The notes: a model not told the origin generated them from the letters alone. 64,000 bases of DNA from Planococcus sp. MER TA 32b (GCA_023715185.1 JAMCAN010000002.1:186001-250000), one strand, 5' to 3'; shown: positions 8,844 through 16,859, numbered from the stretch's first letter. Numbers and translations are program-made.

Positions 8844-8857
8844 TGATAGCGTTTACA
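8844..8857 (+). promoter_or_regulatory. CcpA cre box
   Basis: TGATAGCGTTTACA matches the cre consensus TGWNANCGNTNWCA at every position. It lies 46 nt before the sugar symporter start, so carbon catabolite control of that gene is expected. Confidence 0.75.
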
Positions 8858-8862
8858 AAATG

Positions 8863-8905
8863 AGAGGAGGAGAGAGCAAAATATATTGCTCTCGATAGCC
8901 AGATG
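8863..8905 (+). promoter_or_regulatory. Shine-Dalgarno separated from start codon by a hairpin
   Basis: The only good ribosome binding site, GAGGAGG at 8863-8869, is about 32 nt before ATG 8903. Between them lies a perfect 8-bp hairpin (GAGAGCAA 8872-8879, loop AATATA, TTGCTCTC 8886-8893). If folded, it brings the site to roughly 10 nt from the ATG. Alternatively TTG 8886 opens a 6-codon leader whose TGA overlaps the ATG (ATGA), which could couple translation. Confidence 0.6.
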
Positions 8906-10312
8906 AAAAACTCTAAGATTTTATACATCGTGGGAATTACTTTAGTAGCAACATTGGGGGGTCTTTTATTTGGTTACGATACAGCTGTTATTTCTGGCGC
9001 AGAAAGTTCGCTGCAGGCATATTTTGCTGACAGCCTCGGACTCAGTTCGTTCGTCCATGGGCTGACCGTTTCGAGCGCGCTGATCGGCTGTATCATCGGC
9101 GGGTTGCTGTCAGGGTATTTTTCTTCAAGAATCGGACGGAAATATACATTGATCGTGGCCGCGTTTTTATTCATGATCTCCGCACTCGGATCTGCTTATC
9201 CTGAGTTCTTGTTCTTTACACAAGGAGAGCCGTCCATCGCTTTACTGGCAACGTTCAACTTTTACCGGATTATCGGGGGAATCGGGGTCGGTCTCGCTTC
9301 TGCGGTGGCTCCGATGTACATAGGTGAAATTGCGCCGCCGAACTTGAGAGGAAGACTTGTTTCTTTAAACCAATTTGCCATCATCTTCGGGATGCTCGTG
9401 GTTTATTTCGTCAACTGGGGAATTGCAAGAGGCGAAACCATGGAATGGCTCAACGACATAGGCTGGAGATACATGTTCGCTTCTGAAACGATACCGGCTT
9501 TCCTGTTTTTCCTGTTGTTGCTGTTCGTTCCGGAAACGCCGAGGTATCTTGTGTCGCAGCAAAAAGAAGACAAGGCGATGGACGTTTTGCTTAAAACTTA
9601 TGATGTGACGATGGCAAAAGCGACTTTATATGAAATAAAAAATTCTTTTGACAATAAAAAGGAAAAACTGTTTGTTTACGGGAAAGGCATCATCGTCATT
9701 GGAATTCTGCTGTCGGTATTCCAGCAATTTGTCGGCATTAATGTGGCGCTGTATTATGCCCCGAGAATATTTGAAAGCATGGGCGCCGCACGTGATGCTT
9801 CCATGTTCCAAACGATTGTCATGGGTCTGGTCAATGTAATCTTCACGATCATCGCGATTGTGACCGTGGATAAAGTGGGCCGCAAGCCGTTATTGATCAT
9901 CGGTTCGATCGGAATGGCGATTGGGATGTTCGGCGTGGCCGGCCTCGCGTTATTCGAGCAAATCGGAATCGCGACTTTGGTCTTCATCATCATCTACACA
10001 GCTTCATTCATGATGTCATGGGGCCCGGTTGTGTGGGTATTGCTGTCTGAAATTTTCCCGAATAAAATCAGGGGGCAGGCACTGGCGATTGCTGTTGCGT
10101 TTCAATGGGCCGCAAACTATTTTGTATCTTCGACTTATCCGCCGATGATGGAAGTGAGCGGCGCGATGACTTACGGAATATACGGGATCATGAGCATCCT
10201 TTCAGGTCTGTTTGTCTGGAAGTTCATCCCTGAAACTAAAGGCAGATCACTGGAAGAGCTTGAAATCCTTTTGAAAAAATCACAAAGCGCGAAGAACGAA
10301 GTGGCTGAATAA
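8903..10312 (+). CDS. sugar porter family MFS transporter, XylE-like (D-xylose:H+ symporter)
   Basis: A 469-residue, 12-helix sugar:proton symporter. Motifs: GGLLFGYDTAVISG at 19-32, YRIIGGIGVGLAS, the APMYIGEIAPPNLRG loop, LVSLNQFAIIFG and QQFVGINVALYYAP (sugar-binding Gln/Asn in XylE), and the C-terminal PETKGRSLEE signature. The whole sequence follows E. coli XylE closely, so xylose is likely, though arabinose or inositol relatives cannot be excluded. It stands alone, with a perfect cre box upstream and a terminator downstream. Confidence 0.88.
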   Translation: MKNSKILYIVGITLVATLGGLLFGYDTAVISGAESSLQAYFADSLGLSSFVHGLTVSSALIGCIIGGLLSGYFSSRIGRKYTLIVAAFLFMISALGSAYPEFLFFTQGEPSIALLATFNFYRIIGGIGVGLASAVAPMYIGEIAPPNLRGRLVSLNQFAIIFGMLVVYFVNWGIARGETMEWLNDIGWRYMFASETIPAFLFFLLLLFVPETPRYLVSQQKEDKAMDVLLKTYDVTMAKATLYEIKNSFDNKKEKLFVYGKGIIVIGILLSVFQQFVGINVALYYAPRIFESMGAARDASMFQTIVMGLVNVIFTIIAIVTVDKVGRKPLLIIGSIGMAIGMFGVAGLALFEQIGIATLVFIIIYTASFMMSWGPVVWVLLSEIFPNKIRGQALAIAVAFQWAANYFVSSTYPPMMEVSGAMTYGIYGIMSILSGLFVWKFIPETKGRSLEELEILLKKSQSAKNEVAE

Positions 10313-10360
10313 ACCATAATAGCTGCATCAAAGACTGCGGTAACTAGTGATTGTACAAGC

Positions 10361-10398
10361 AAGAAGTTCCTGATCATCACGGTCAGGAACTTCTTTTT
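10361..10398 (+). terminator. terminator after sugar symporter
   Basis: AAGAAGTTCCTGA pairs with TCAGGAACTTCTT, then TTTAAATT. The remaining 10399-10637 shows no gene; a long-loop GTTGCA/TGCAAC inverted repeat near 10505-10545 is of unclear meaning. Confidence 0.85.
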
Positions 10399-10637
10399 AA
10401 ATTCTTTTATGATTTGAATCACACCGTTCGATAAAACCGGCTTACTGGTCTGACAGGATTATCAAAAAGCTTATTCGGCAAAGAAAAACAAAAGTAAAAA
10501 AGCTGTTGCACCAAGCATTCGTCCGTATTCCAGGATGTCTGCAACACTTGTCATCCATTTGGCAAGATTAAATTTCCGCTGAGAGGGAAAACAAAGAGCA
10601 ACAAGGAAACACCATTTGCCGCTTAGGAGGAGATTTT

Positions 10638-10925
10638 ATGAGAAAAGATACATTGGAATTGATCATTTACGCCGGTGCAACTGCAGCCAGCCTGTTCATG
10701 TTAGTTAAAACTTACAATAAACGCCAAAATACGTATTGGGTATATGAAGACCATGACTTGCGCAACAGCGATGATGCGGACATGAGGGAAAGTGCAAATG
10801 CCGACGTGGATCCGGCCGAAAGAGGCCTCAGCGAATTGGATTCAGCCTACCGCGCGGAATGGGTTTCAATCGGCTATCCGCAGACCCACCGCGAAATTGA
10901 AGAGAATGAAAACTGGAATAACTGA
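10638..10925 (+). CDS. small membrane-anchored acidic protein, unknown
   Basis: Not recognised. 95 residues with a single N-terminal helix (LELIIYAGATAASLFMLV) and a strongly acidic, soluble tail with many Asp, Glu and Asn. TAGGAGGAGAT sits 7 nt before the ATG, so expression is well supported. It is a single gene with its own terminator. Confidence 0.75.
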   Translation: MRKDTLELIIYAGATAASLFMLVKTYNKRQNTYWVYEDHDLRNSDDADMRESANADVDPAERGLSELDSAYRAEWVSIGYPQTHREIEENENWNN

Positions 10926-10930
10926 TCGAA

Positions 10931-10963
10931 GCCGTGTCTGCCTTTGGGGCGGATGCGGTTTTT
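10931..10963 (+). terminator. terminator after 10638-10925 gene
   Basis: GCCGTGTCTGCC pairs (with several G-U) with GGGCGGATGCGG, then TTTTTG. Confidence 0.6.
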
Positions 10964-10977
10964 GGGTTGTCAGACAA

Positions 10978-11020
10978 CTAAAAACAGCCGGCAAACCGAG
11001 TTATGGCTTGCTGGCTGTTT
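10978..11020 (-). terminator. terminator for the 11032-11229 gene
   Basis: On the minus strand AACAGCCAGCAA pairs with TTGCCGGCTGTT and is followed by TTTTAG. Confidence 0.75.
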
Positions 11021-11031
11021 CAATTTGAATA

Positions 11032-11229
11032 TTAAGGGTTTCGATTATTGTCCGCATTGGTCAATTTATTGTTTTCATCTGGGATCCGTGCCCGGTCTTT
11101 AAGCGACTGATTCTTTTGCTCCTGCTGATCGAAATCCTGTTTTTGTGAAGTCTCCTGATCTTTTTCATCAAGAAGCTCCTTCATTTTATCGATGTTTTTA
11201 TTCTGGCCGGATGATTGATTATCGCTCAT
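11032..11229 (-). CDS. small hydrophilic stress-type protein, unknown
   Basis: 65 residues, almost all polar (Gln, Asn, Asp, Lys, Glu), with no membrane segment; probably disordered. ATG 11229 is used because GGAAGGAG lies 9 nt upstream; the frame open to 11304 would overlap the promoter. A near-perfect sigma-B-type promoter precedes it, so it is likely a general stress protein. No family recognised. Confidence 0.7.
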   Translation of the reverse strand: MSDNQSSGQNKNIDKMKELLDEKDQETSQKQDFDQQEQKNQSLKDRARIPDENNKLTNADNNRNP

Positions 11230-11262
11230 TTGAATCGCTCCTTCCTGGCAATTTTTATTCAT

Positions 11263-11287
11263 ATTCCCGGTGCGCGCGGAGGTAAAC
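11263..11287 (-). promoter_or_regulatory. sigma-B-type promoter of the 65-residue protein
   Basis: On the minus strand GTTTAC (11287-11282), 13 nt, GGGAAT (11268-11263). The -10 is 34 nt before the start codon. Confidence 0.65.
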
Positions 11288-11440
11288 GTGCCGGAACAGT
11301 TCAATTCACCACGCGAAAATTTTCCTTCCAGCCGTCGTTCTAAAGCCTTATCTGTATGGTAGAATAATCGTAATAATGAATTTTATTAGATTAAACCAGG
11401 AGTGCAGGATCCGCAATATCAAAAGACAGGGGCTGGAAGT

Positions 11441-11899
11441 ATGTTGGGGGAAAGAGAAGAAGATGGGTTCGTGAAGAAACCGGCGGAGAAGCGCAGGCTG
11501 GGTGAACCGACAGGCGCGTTCAAAGGCGCGGCTTGGGGCGCGCTGCTGATCGGCGTATCGTCGTATTTGATCGGCTTGTACAACGCGGGAATGGAATTGA
11601 ACGAAAAAGGCTATTATATCGTATTGCTGATTCTTGGTCTCTACTCGGCGGTATCGCTGCAAAAAGCCGTACGCGACCGCGATGAAGGAATGAAAGTCAC
11701 GAACCTTTACTACGGCATCAGCTGGTTCGCGCTGATTTCAGCGATTGCGCTCATGGGGATCGGCTTGTTCAACGCCGGCAGCATCACTTTGAGCGAAAAG
11801 GGCTTTTACGGCATTTCGTTCGTGCTGAGTCTGTTCGCTGTGGTGACTGTGCAGAAGAATGTGCGGGATACGGAAGAAGCGAAGGGCTTGGGAGAGTAA
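11441..11899 (+). CDS. YiaA/YiaB-family membrane protein
   Basis: A 152-residue protein made of two copies of the YiaAB two-helix unit. The first copy is around AWGALLIGVSSYLIGLYNAG with the following NEKGYYIVLLILGLYSAV; the second is around YGISWFALISAIALMGIGL with SEKGFYGISFVLSLFAVV. Both units end in a charged VQKNVRD/LQKAVRD stretch. Function unknown in the family. ATG 11441 is preferred, though its ribosome binding site is weak; GTG 11402 is the alternative and has AGG directly against it. Confidence 0.8.
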   Translation: MLGEREEDGFVKKPAEKRRLGEPTGAFKGAAWGALLIGVSSYLIGLYNAGMELNEKGYYIVLLILGLYSAVSLQKAVRDRDEGMKVTNLYYGISWFALISAIALMGIGLFNAGSITLSEKGFYGISFVLSLFAVVTVQKNVRDTEEAKGLGE

Positions 11900-11937
11900 G
11901 AGAAGCGGAAAAAAGGATAGTATGTTATGGCAGTTTT

Positions 11938-11970
11938 AAAAGCGCTCGGCATATGCCGGGCGCTTTATTT
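11938..11970 (+). terminator. terminator after yiaAB-like gene
   Basis: AAAGCGCTCGGCAT pairs with ATGCCGGGCGCTTT, then ATTTAG; it may also serve the convergent gene at 12019. Confidence 0.75.
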
Positions 11971-12018
11971 AGTGTCAGTTTACCGGCTTGCTGGATAAAC
12001 ACTTTCACAAACGGGCAA

Positions 12019-12303
12019 TCATTTTTTATTTTTTAATTCCAAAAGTACAGGAGCGATATTCAGCAAAATTGATATGACCGTCAGGACCCATAAAGCTCTT
12101 TCCATCCCGGGCACGACGTCCATCAAAGCCGACCAATCCTCCGCGTCAACCCAAACAGAGATCAGACTGTATTCCGCAACAAGGGTCAGGGATGTAAATG
12201 ATAATCCCATTGCCATCGCCAGTTTATAATCTTTGCCGATTACATACAATAAAAGATTTAAAAACGTCGCCGCTATAGCAAGCAGTCCAAATATTACCCA
12301 CAT
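12019..12303 (-). CDS. small integral membrane protein, unknown
   Basis: 94 residues with three hydrophobic segments (about 2-22, 28-50, 72-90) and an acidic loop (VDAEDWSALMDVVPG). GGAGGTG lies 6 nt before the ATG. It is 81 nt downstream of the M50-like gene on the same strand and may share its transcript. No family recognised. Confidence 0.7.
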   Translation of the reverse strand: MWVIFGLLAIAATFLNLLLYVIGKDYKLAMAMGLSFTSLTLVAEYSLISVWVDAEDWSALMDVVPGMERALWVLTVISILLNIAPVLLELKNKK

Positions 12304-12384
12304 TTAAACACCTCCACATGAAATCAATTCGGCCGGTTTTTGACCGAAAGCTGCTGTTATCCTATAAATTCAAACTTATATATA

Positions 12385-12900
12385 TCACGAAACCGCCTTC
12401 GCTTCTTTCTTCATTTCTTTGAAATCATTGATTATATAGAGACCGTCGGATTTCTGGCCGCCTAAATTCTGCATGAACGAAGGGTAGGTGATGGGAATAA
12501 CTGTGAAGAAAAATACAGATAGACTAACGAATGCTATTCTGTTCAGAATGATTCCCGCAACGCCTGCAATGAAATAGGAGAGGTATAAGAGTGCCGCAAA
12601 GGCAGCCAGCGAAGCAATCGGTCCGCCCGCGCTAAAGAAGAGGTTCTGTTTATATGTGGCTGGCGGCACCTCATCAGGATTCGCAATTGCGCAGCGGCCC
12701 GAAAAGGCGATGGCCAGATAACACGTCAGTCTTCCAAGGCGCAGCTTCAGCTTTTTGTCTTTGCTGATCTCACCCAAATAAATTTCGACTTTAGTCCCCT
12801 TGTTCCGCAAAAGCAGTGGAATGGCATGCCCGACTTCATGGATGAAAAGTGCTGTGTTGAGGATGAGCAGCACCATGAGGATTTCGAAAAGCATATTCAT
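12385..12900 (-). CDS. M50-type (site-2 protease) membrane metalloprotease homologue
   Basis: 171 residues. The first helix holds HEVGH at about residues 21-25, the zinc-binding HExxH motif of the M50 family. A conserved SAGGPIASLAAF helix and two further hydrophobic segments follow. It is shorter than RseP/SpoIVFB-type proteases and lacks a clear second LDG motif, so it may act on a local substrate or be a minimal member. GGGAGG lies about 9 nt before the ATG. Confidence 0.75.
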   Translation of the reverse strand: MNMLFEILMVLLILNTALFIHEVGHAIPLLLRNKGTKVEIYLGEISKDKKLKLRLGRLTCYLAIAFSGRCAIANPDEVPPATYKQNLFFSAGGPIASLAAFAALLYLSYFIAGVAGIILNRIAFVSLSVFFFTVIPITYPSFMQNLGGQKSDGLYIINDFKEMKKEAKAVS

Positions 12901-13096
12901 AACGCGAACCTCCCTTTTCCCTATGTATATTCTTTATTACGCTGAATAATTCTAAAGGTTTCAATTTGGATGTAATTTCCCAGTCCATTAAAGTAATTTT
13001 TACCCAGAATTGACAAAGGTATTTCTAAATCAGTGGTAACATAAAAGAGAGATTGATCATTACATAGAAGATATAAAGAGAAAGGAAGGACGCATT

Positions 13097-13909
13097 TTGT
13101 TAGCAGAAATGTATAAAAGAAGGGAAAAACTCAGCTGGCTGTTTCTGATTTTCACGTTGATCGTTGCTGCCGGTTTCCCAATTCTCCAGCCTCCGAAGAC
13201 GGAAGGAGAATGGTGGGAGATGCTGTTCTTTCTGTTTCCAATTGGACTTGTCCTGTCAATTATGTTCATCAGCCGCCAGCAGTATAACAAAGTGAAAGAC
13301 ATCGAGATTCCCGAATCGCAAAAGCAGCTTTTGGATTTAAAGGACGTAGTCATCAAAAAAGATGCAGCGCTTATTCCAAGACTTCTTTTATTCGAGAAAA
13401 GCGGAGAATTTATTGCTGAAGTGAAGCCGATGGAAATCAGTTGGTGGCTGCGTGCGCTGATTGCTGTAAATTCCGTGTTCCTGACAATTTTCCCGACGAC
13501 GTACGGGTTCTTTTCGCATACCGGTGAAAGGCTGCTGACATTCCGGAAAAAGGGATGGCTGAAACAAGTCGAGCTGACGATTTTTGACGGACAGGAGCAA
13601 AAAATCGGCACATACATACAGGAAGAACTGAAAGCACTCATCCATATCCGAGGCGAATTATTCAACGCGCAGGGCGAGTTGATCCTGCCGATAAAAGCCT
13701 CAGGATTCTCCGGGAATTTCAGCTGGAACGACGAACAGGAGCGGCAATGGGCTTATTTTTACAATGGAATTTTCCCGCACGAATACACGGAGCTGTTCCA
13801 GGATTCGCATAATCACATTGTTAAATTGTCGGACGAAATCTCAAAAGAAGAGAAATCCTCTTTGCTTGCGGTAATCGGTTATCTGTTCATGATGCGGATT
13901 GACCGATAG
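13097..13909 (+). CDS. two-helix membrane protein with scramblase/LURP-like soluble domain (unknown)
   Basis: 270 residues, two N-terminal transmembrane helices (about 15-33 and 43-62), then a soluble beta-rich region with alternating KKGWLKQVELTIFDGQEQKIG patterns. These recall the tubby/LURP/scramblase-like fold, but this is only a resemblance by eye. TTG 13097 is preferred: AAAGGAAGGA lies 6 nt before it, while ATG 13109 would be 18 nt away. A small membrane gene follows 40 nt later. Confidence 0.75.
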   Translation: MLAEMYKRREKLSWLFLIFTLIVAAGFPILQPPKTEGEWWEMLFFLFPIGLVLSIMFISRQQYNKVKDIEIPESQKQLLDLKDVVIKKDAALIPRLLLFEKSGEFIAEVKPMEISWWLRALIAVNSVFLTIFPTTYGFFSHTGERLLTFRKKGWLKQVELTIFDGQEQKIGTYIQEELKALIHIRGELFNAQGELILPIKASGFSGNFSWNDEQERQWAYFYNGIFPHEYTELFQDSHNHIVKLSDEISKEEKSSLLAVIGYLFMMRIDR

Positions 13910-13949
13910 AAGCTTTTTTCTTGAAGAAATCAGAAAGGGGAGGGGACTT

Positions 13950-14183
13950 ATGGTTTTATTTAAAAAAGAAAAGGAAAAAAACAACATTCCAGCCAGGAAA
14001 GCGGCCGGAAGAACTTTTGCCTTCTTTTTACTGGCCTTGTTAAGCCATGCAATCTACATATTCTTTAAGGACTTCACACTCAACGCCTCATTTTATATTA
14101 TGATCGCTGGATTGGTTTTCTTTTTTGTGAATGATTATTGGTTGGGGAGATTTTCGGAGAGGGAAGAAAGTAAAGAATTTTGA
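13950..14183 (+). CDS. small two-helix membrane protein, unknown
   Basis: 77 residues: a basic N-terminus (LFKKEKEKNN), two hydrophobic helices (TFAFFLLALLSHAIYIFF and ASFYIMIAGLVFFFVNDYW) and a charged tail. ATG 13950 has GGGGAGGGG 5 nt upstream. Probably co-transcribed with the gene at 13097. No family recognised. Confidence 0.7.
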   Translation: MVLFKKEKEKNNIPARKAAGRTFAFFLLALLSHAIYIFFKDFTLNASFYIMIAGLVFFFVNDYWLGRFSEREESKEF

Positions 14184-14329
14184 TAGTGATTGAATCGTTT
14201 TATTTTTTGCGGTTTGCATTTTATTTCTTCTCATCCTAAAGTCTGAATATTCTTTAATTTAAACCGAAAATCTTCTATTCTCCTCTAATTTCTTTATAAT
14301 GAACAATTATGGAATAGGGAGTGGAAGCG

Positions 14330-15544
14330 ATGACGAAATTGAGACAGGAAGCGTTGCAGATGCATCGGGATCATCAGGGGAAACTGGAGATTGTTTCAAA
14401 AGTCGCTTTGCGAAACGAGTATGATTTGAGTTTGGCTTACTCTCCCGGCGTCGCGGAACCGTGCAAGGAAATCGAACGGGACAAAGCGGCAGCATACGAT
14501 TATACGATGAAGGGCAATACGGTCGCAGTGCTGACGAACGGCACGGCAGTGCTTGGCCTTGGCAATATCGGACCGGATGCATCGATGCCGGTCATGGAAG
14601 GGAAAGCAGCATTGTTGAAGTGTTTTGCTGGAGTGGATGCGTTTCCGATCGCTTTGAAGACGGAGGATCCGGAAGAGATTATTCGGACAGTGAAGTTGCT
14701 GGAACCTGGATTTGGCGGTGTGAACCTGGAGGATATCAAAGCTCCCGAGTGTTTTATTGTCGAAGATCGGTTGAGAAAAGAAATGGACATTCCGGTGTTT
14801 CATGATGACCAGCATGGCACGGCGATTGTCACGCTGGCCGGTTTGATCAATGCGCTGAAATTAACGGACCGTTCTGTGGAGGAAACGAAAGTGGTCGTCA
14901 ACGGAGCGGGTGCCGCCGGAATCGCGGTGGTGAAGCTGCTGAGTGGCTACGGTTTTCCGAATATCATTATGTGCGATACAAAAGGTGCGATTTACGCAGG
15001 TCGCCCGAATGGCATGAATCCGTATAAAGAGCAGGTTGCGGGGATTACTAATTTTAATAAAGAAGACGGCCAGCTGGCAGAAGTGATCCGGGGAGCTGAT
15101 GTCTTTATCGGCGTTTCGGCTGAAGGAGCGCTGACGCAGGACATGATCCGTTCCATGAATGCCGAAGCGATCATTTTCGCGATGGCCAACCCGAATCCGG
15201 AAATTTTGCCGCATCTGGCGAAAGAAGCGGGCGCGCGCGTTGTCGGCACCGGCCGTTCTGATTTCCCGAATCAAGTCAATAACGTTCTCGCGTTTCCGGG
15301 GATTTTCCGCGGGGCGCTTGACGTCCGCGCGAGCGATATCAATGAAGCGATGAAAATTGCCGCCGTTAGAGCGATTGCCGGCTTGCTGGAAGAAGATGCG
15401 CTTCACGACGATTATGTCATCCCGGCGCCTTTCGATCCGCGGGTTGCACCAGCCGTTGCTGAAGCTGTAGCGCGGGCAGCTGTCGAGACGGGTGTGGCGA
15501 GGAAGGCTGTGGTTGAGAAGGTGGAAGTGTTTTCAGAGAAATAG
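14330..15544 (+). CDS. malic enzyme (malate dehydrogenase, oxaloacetate-decarboxylating), YtsJ-like
   Basis: 404 residues; converts malate to pyruvate and CO2 with NAD(P)+. Motifs: LAYSPGVAEPC, the substrate-binding NGTAVLGLGNIGP, catalytic and metal residues in NLEDIKAPECF and FHDDQHGTAIV, and the Rossmann loop VVNGAGAAGIAVVKLL. The length fits the short bacterial class (YtsJ). ATG 14330 has GGGAGTGG 5 nt upstream; the in-frame GTG 14321 lies inside that site. A TATAAT box at 14295-14300 precedes it. Followed by a nine-unit repeat array and a terminator. Confidence 0.93.
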   Translation: MTKLRQEALQMHRDHQGKLEIVSKVALRNEYDLSLAYSPGVAEPCKEIERDKAAAYDYTMKGNTVAVLTNGTAVLGLGNIGPDASMPVMEGKAALLKCFAGVDAFPIALKTEDPEEIIRTVKLLEPGFGGVNLEDIKAPECFIVEDRLRKEMDIPVFHDDQHGTAIVTLAGLINALKLTDRSVEETKVVVNGAGAAGIAVVKLLSGYGFPNIIMCDTKGAIYAGRPNGMNPYKEQVAGITNFNKEDGQLAEVIRGADVFIGVSAEGALTQDMIRSMNAEAIIFAMANPNPEILPHLAKEAGARVVGTGRSDFPNQVNNVLAFPGIFRGALDVRASDINEAMKIAAVRAIAGLLEEDALHDDYVIPAPFDPRVAPAVAEAVARAAVETGVARKAVVEKVEVFSEK

Positions 15545-15583
15545 AGGGAGTGTGTGAGGATGTTTGTGAGTGAATTTGGGAGA

Positions 15584-15760
15584 ATCGCTGATAAACGGTG
15601 AAAAATCGCTGATAAACCGGAAAAAATCGCTGATAAAAGTCCAAAAATCGCTGATAAACCAAAGAAAAACGCTGATAAAATGAAAATCGACGATAAAAGG
15701 AATAAAATCGACGATAAACCTTCAAAAATCAACGATAAACACCAAAAAATCGACGATAAA
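15584..15760 (+). repeat. 9-unit 21-nt tandem repeat array (ATCGCTGATAAA then ATCGACGATAAA)
   Basis: Cores start at 15584, 15605, 15626, 15647, 15668, 15686, 15707, 15728 and 15749. All steps are 21 nt except 18 at the fifth unit. Units 1-5 are of the CTG type (unit 5 has AACG), units 6-9 of the ACG type (unit 8 has ATCAACG). Spacers are A-rich and variable. It fills the gap between the malic enzyme stop and its terminator. Read as protein the phase gives a KIADKxx or KIDDKxx heptad, but there is no start codon for most of it. Confidence 0.92.
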
Positions 15761-15771
15761 ACTCTATACAC

Positions 15772-15808
15772 AAAAAGGCAAGCGCATCTCCTGCGCTTGC
15801 CTTTTCTA
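15772..15808 (+). terminator. terminator after malic enzyme and repeat array (GGCAAGCGC type)
   Basis: AAAAGGCAAGCGCA, loop TCTCC, TGCGCTTGCCTTTT. Shares its GGCAAGCGC stem with the terminator at 17979 on the other side of the AT-rich island. Confidence 0.88.
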
Positions 15809-15864
15809 TTTGTATACTTTTGTCTTTTTAAATTGATAGTGATTTTCCAAGGAGGCAAAGGTTA

Positions 15865-16725
15865 CTATTGCAGATTTGTATAATACATATAATCTTTCAT
15901 TACCTGTTCAAGAAATTCCTCTTGATCATAAATTTTCAATAACTGAGCGGCTTGCTCTAAATACTCCTCTTCTTTTCCTAATTGAAGCATTTTCCTGCAT
16001 ATTGCAACACGGATAAATAAAACAGATAAGCTCTGTTGAGCCATTGCCACTTTATGATTCTTGAGAATGCCTTCCAATACATTTAATGCTGTTTTAAAGT
16101 CCTTTTCCTTGATTAACAGCAATGAAAGATTGAGCTTTAACGTAGTAACAAGTCGATTTGAATCTTGAAAATCTTTGTAATTGTAAATTCTCGACAGAAG
16201 AGTATTTGCCATTTCAATAGCAATATCGTTTGGGAAAAAATAGAGAATGGAATGGATTATACGAATATCTGTAAGATACCATTGATCAACTTTTGATAGT
16301 TTTATCCATATAGGTTCGACATAACTTCTTGCCTGCAGGATATCCTTATTCTGATTAAGACTAATTAACGCAGTGCAGATAATTTTAATATTTTCAAGGT
16401 CTATATTCTGTTGCTTATCAAGAAAGGTATCTATTTCTGCAATTATATTTTTTAAATCCTCAGCACTATTATAAGAGGTTTTGAAAAATTTATTAATGAT
16501 GTTTTTGGGTTGAGGAAATTCATAATCATTGATAATGTATTCGAATTCTTCAAAGGACATGCTCAAACGATCAAGTATCTGAAAAAATGCAGTTGAATGA
16601 ACAGTAGTTAAACCAGCTTCAAATTTCGAAAAGGCTGCTTGCGATAGAATTCCTTGTCCAACATATTTTTGAGATAACCCTCTGCTTTTTCTAATTCTTT
16701 TAATAGCATTGCCATAATTCTGCAT
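15865..16725 (-). CDS. Rgg/GadR/MutR-family transcriptional regulator
   Basis: 286 residues. The N-terminal XRE helix-turn-helix (IKRIRKSRGLSQKYV, ILSQAAFSKFEAGLT, residues about 8-45) has the LSxxxFSKFE form typical of Rgg proteins. Residues 70-286 form an all-helical repeat domain of the size and pattern of the Rgg C-terminal peptide-binding domain. GGAGG lies 4 nt before the ATG. It is AT-rich compared with its neighbours and divergent from a 16-codon hydrophobic peptide gene, the classical Rgg-SHP layout. Regulator class is confident; peptide sensing is inference from context. Confidence 0.85.
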   Translation of the reverse strand: MQNYGNAIKRIRKSRGLSQKYVGQGILSQAAFSKFEAGLTTVHSTAFFQILDRLSMSFEEFEYIINDYEFPQPKNIINKFFKTSYNSAEDLKNIIAEIDTFLDKQQNIDLENIKIICTALISLNQNKDILQARSYVEPIWIKLSKVDQWYLTDIRIIHSILYFFPNDIAIEMANTLLSRIYNYKDFQDSNRLVTTLKLNLSLLLIKEKDFKTALNVLEGILKNHKVAMAQQSLSVLFIRVAICRKMLQLGKEEEYLEQAAQLLKIYDQEEFLEQVMKDYMYYTNLQ

Positions 16726-16771
16726 AGTACCTCCAAAAGTTTCTTTTAAGAATATTTTGTTGGAATCTTTG

Positions 16772-16793
16772 TAATTAATTGTAATGTTAATTA
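16772..16793. promoter_or_regulatory. candidate Rgg operator (inverted repeat) and SHP promoter region
   Basis: TAATTAA (16772-16778) and TTAATTA (16787-16793) form a 7-bp inverted repeat with an 8-nt gap, in the divergent promoter region. A weak TTGTTG (16757), 17 nt, TGTAAT (16780) pair points to the peptide gene. The region is AT-rich, so chance is a real risk. Confidence 0.35.
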
Positions 16794-16808
16794 AAGGTGG
16801 TGAACAGC

Positions 16809-16859
16809 ATGGATTTGATAATTACGATAATGGATATCTGGTTTATTGGTGGAGGATAA
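16809..16859 (+). CDS. SHP-like short hydrophobic pheromone peptide (16 residues)
   Basis: The peptide reads MDLIITIMDIWFIGGG. AAAGGTGG lies 8 nt before the ATG. The last residues IMDIWFIGGG align with the IMDILIIVGG end of streptococcal SHP2 precursors; the predicted mature octapeptide DIWFIGGG starts at an Asp and ends in Gly-Gly like SHP2/SHP3. It is divergent from the Rgg-type gene at 16725, as in known Rgg-SHP pairs, and in line with the membrane gene at 16957. The N-terminus is shorter and lacks the usual lysines. A competing 50-codon frame (16784-16936) has no ribosome binding site. Confidence 0.6.
   Translation: MDLIITIMDIWFIGGG

Noticed and set aside
15584-15760. CRISPR array
   Set aside because: Units are only 12 nt with 9-nt spacers, degenerate and A-rich, and no cas genes are present.
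15412-15858. Repeat-rich minus-strand frames with LSAIF or YQRF periodicity
   Set aside because: They are produced by the 21-nt DNA repeat, have no ribosome site, and run over the end of the malic enzyme gene.
15680-15883. Plus-strand frame MKIDDK... from within the repeat array
   Set aside because: It starts inside the array without a ribosome site and runs through a perfect terminator.
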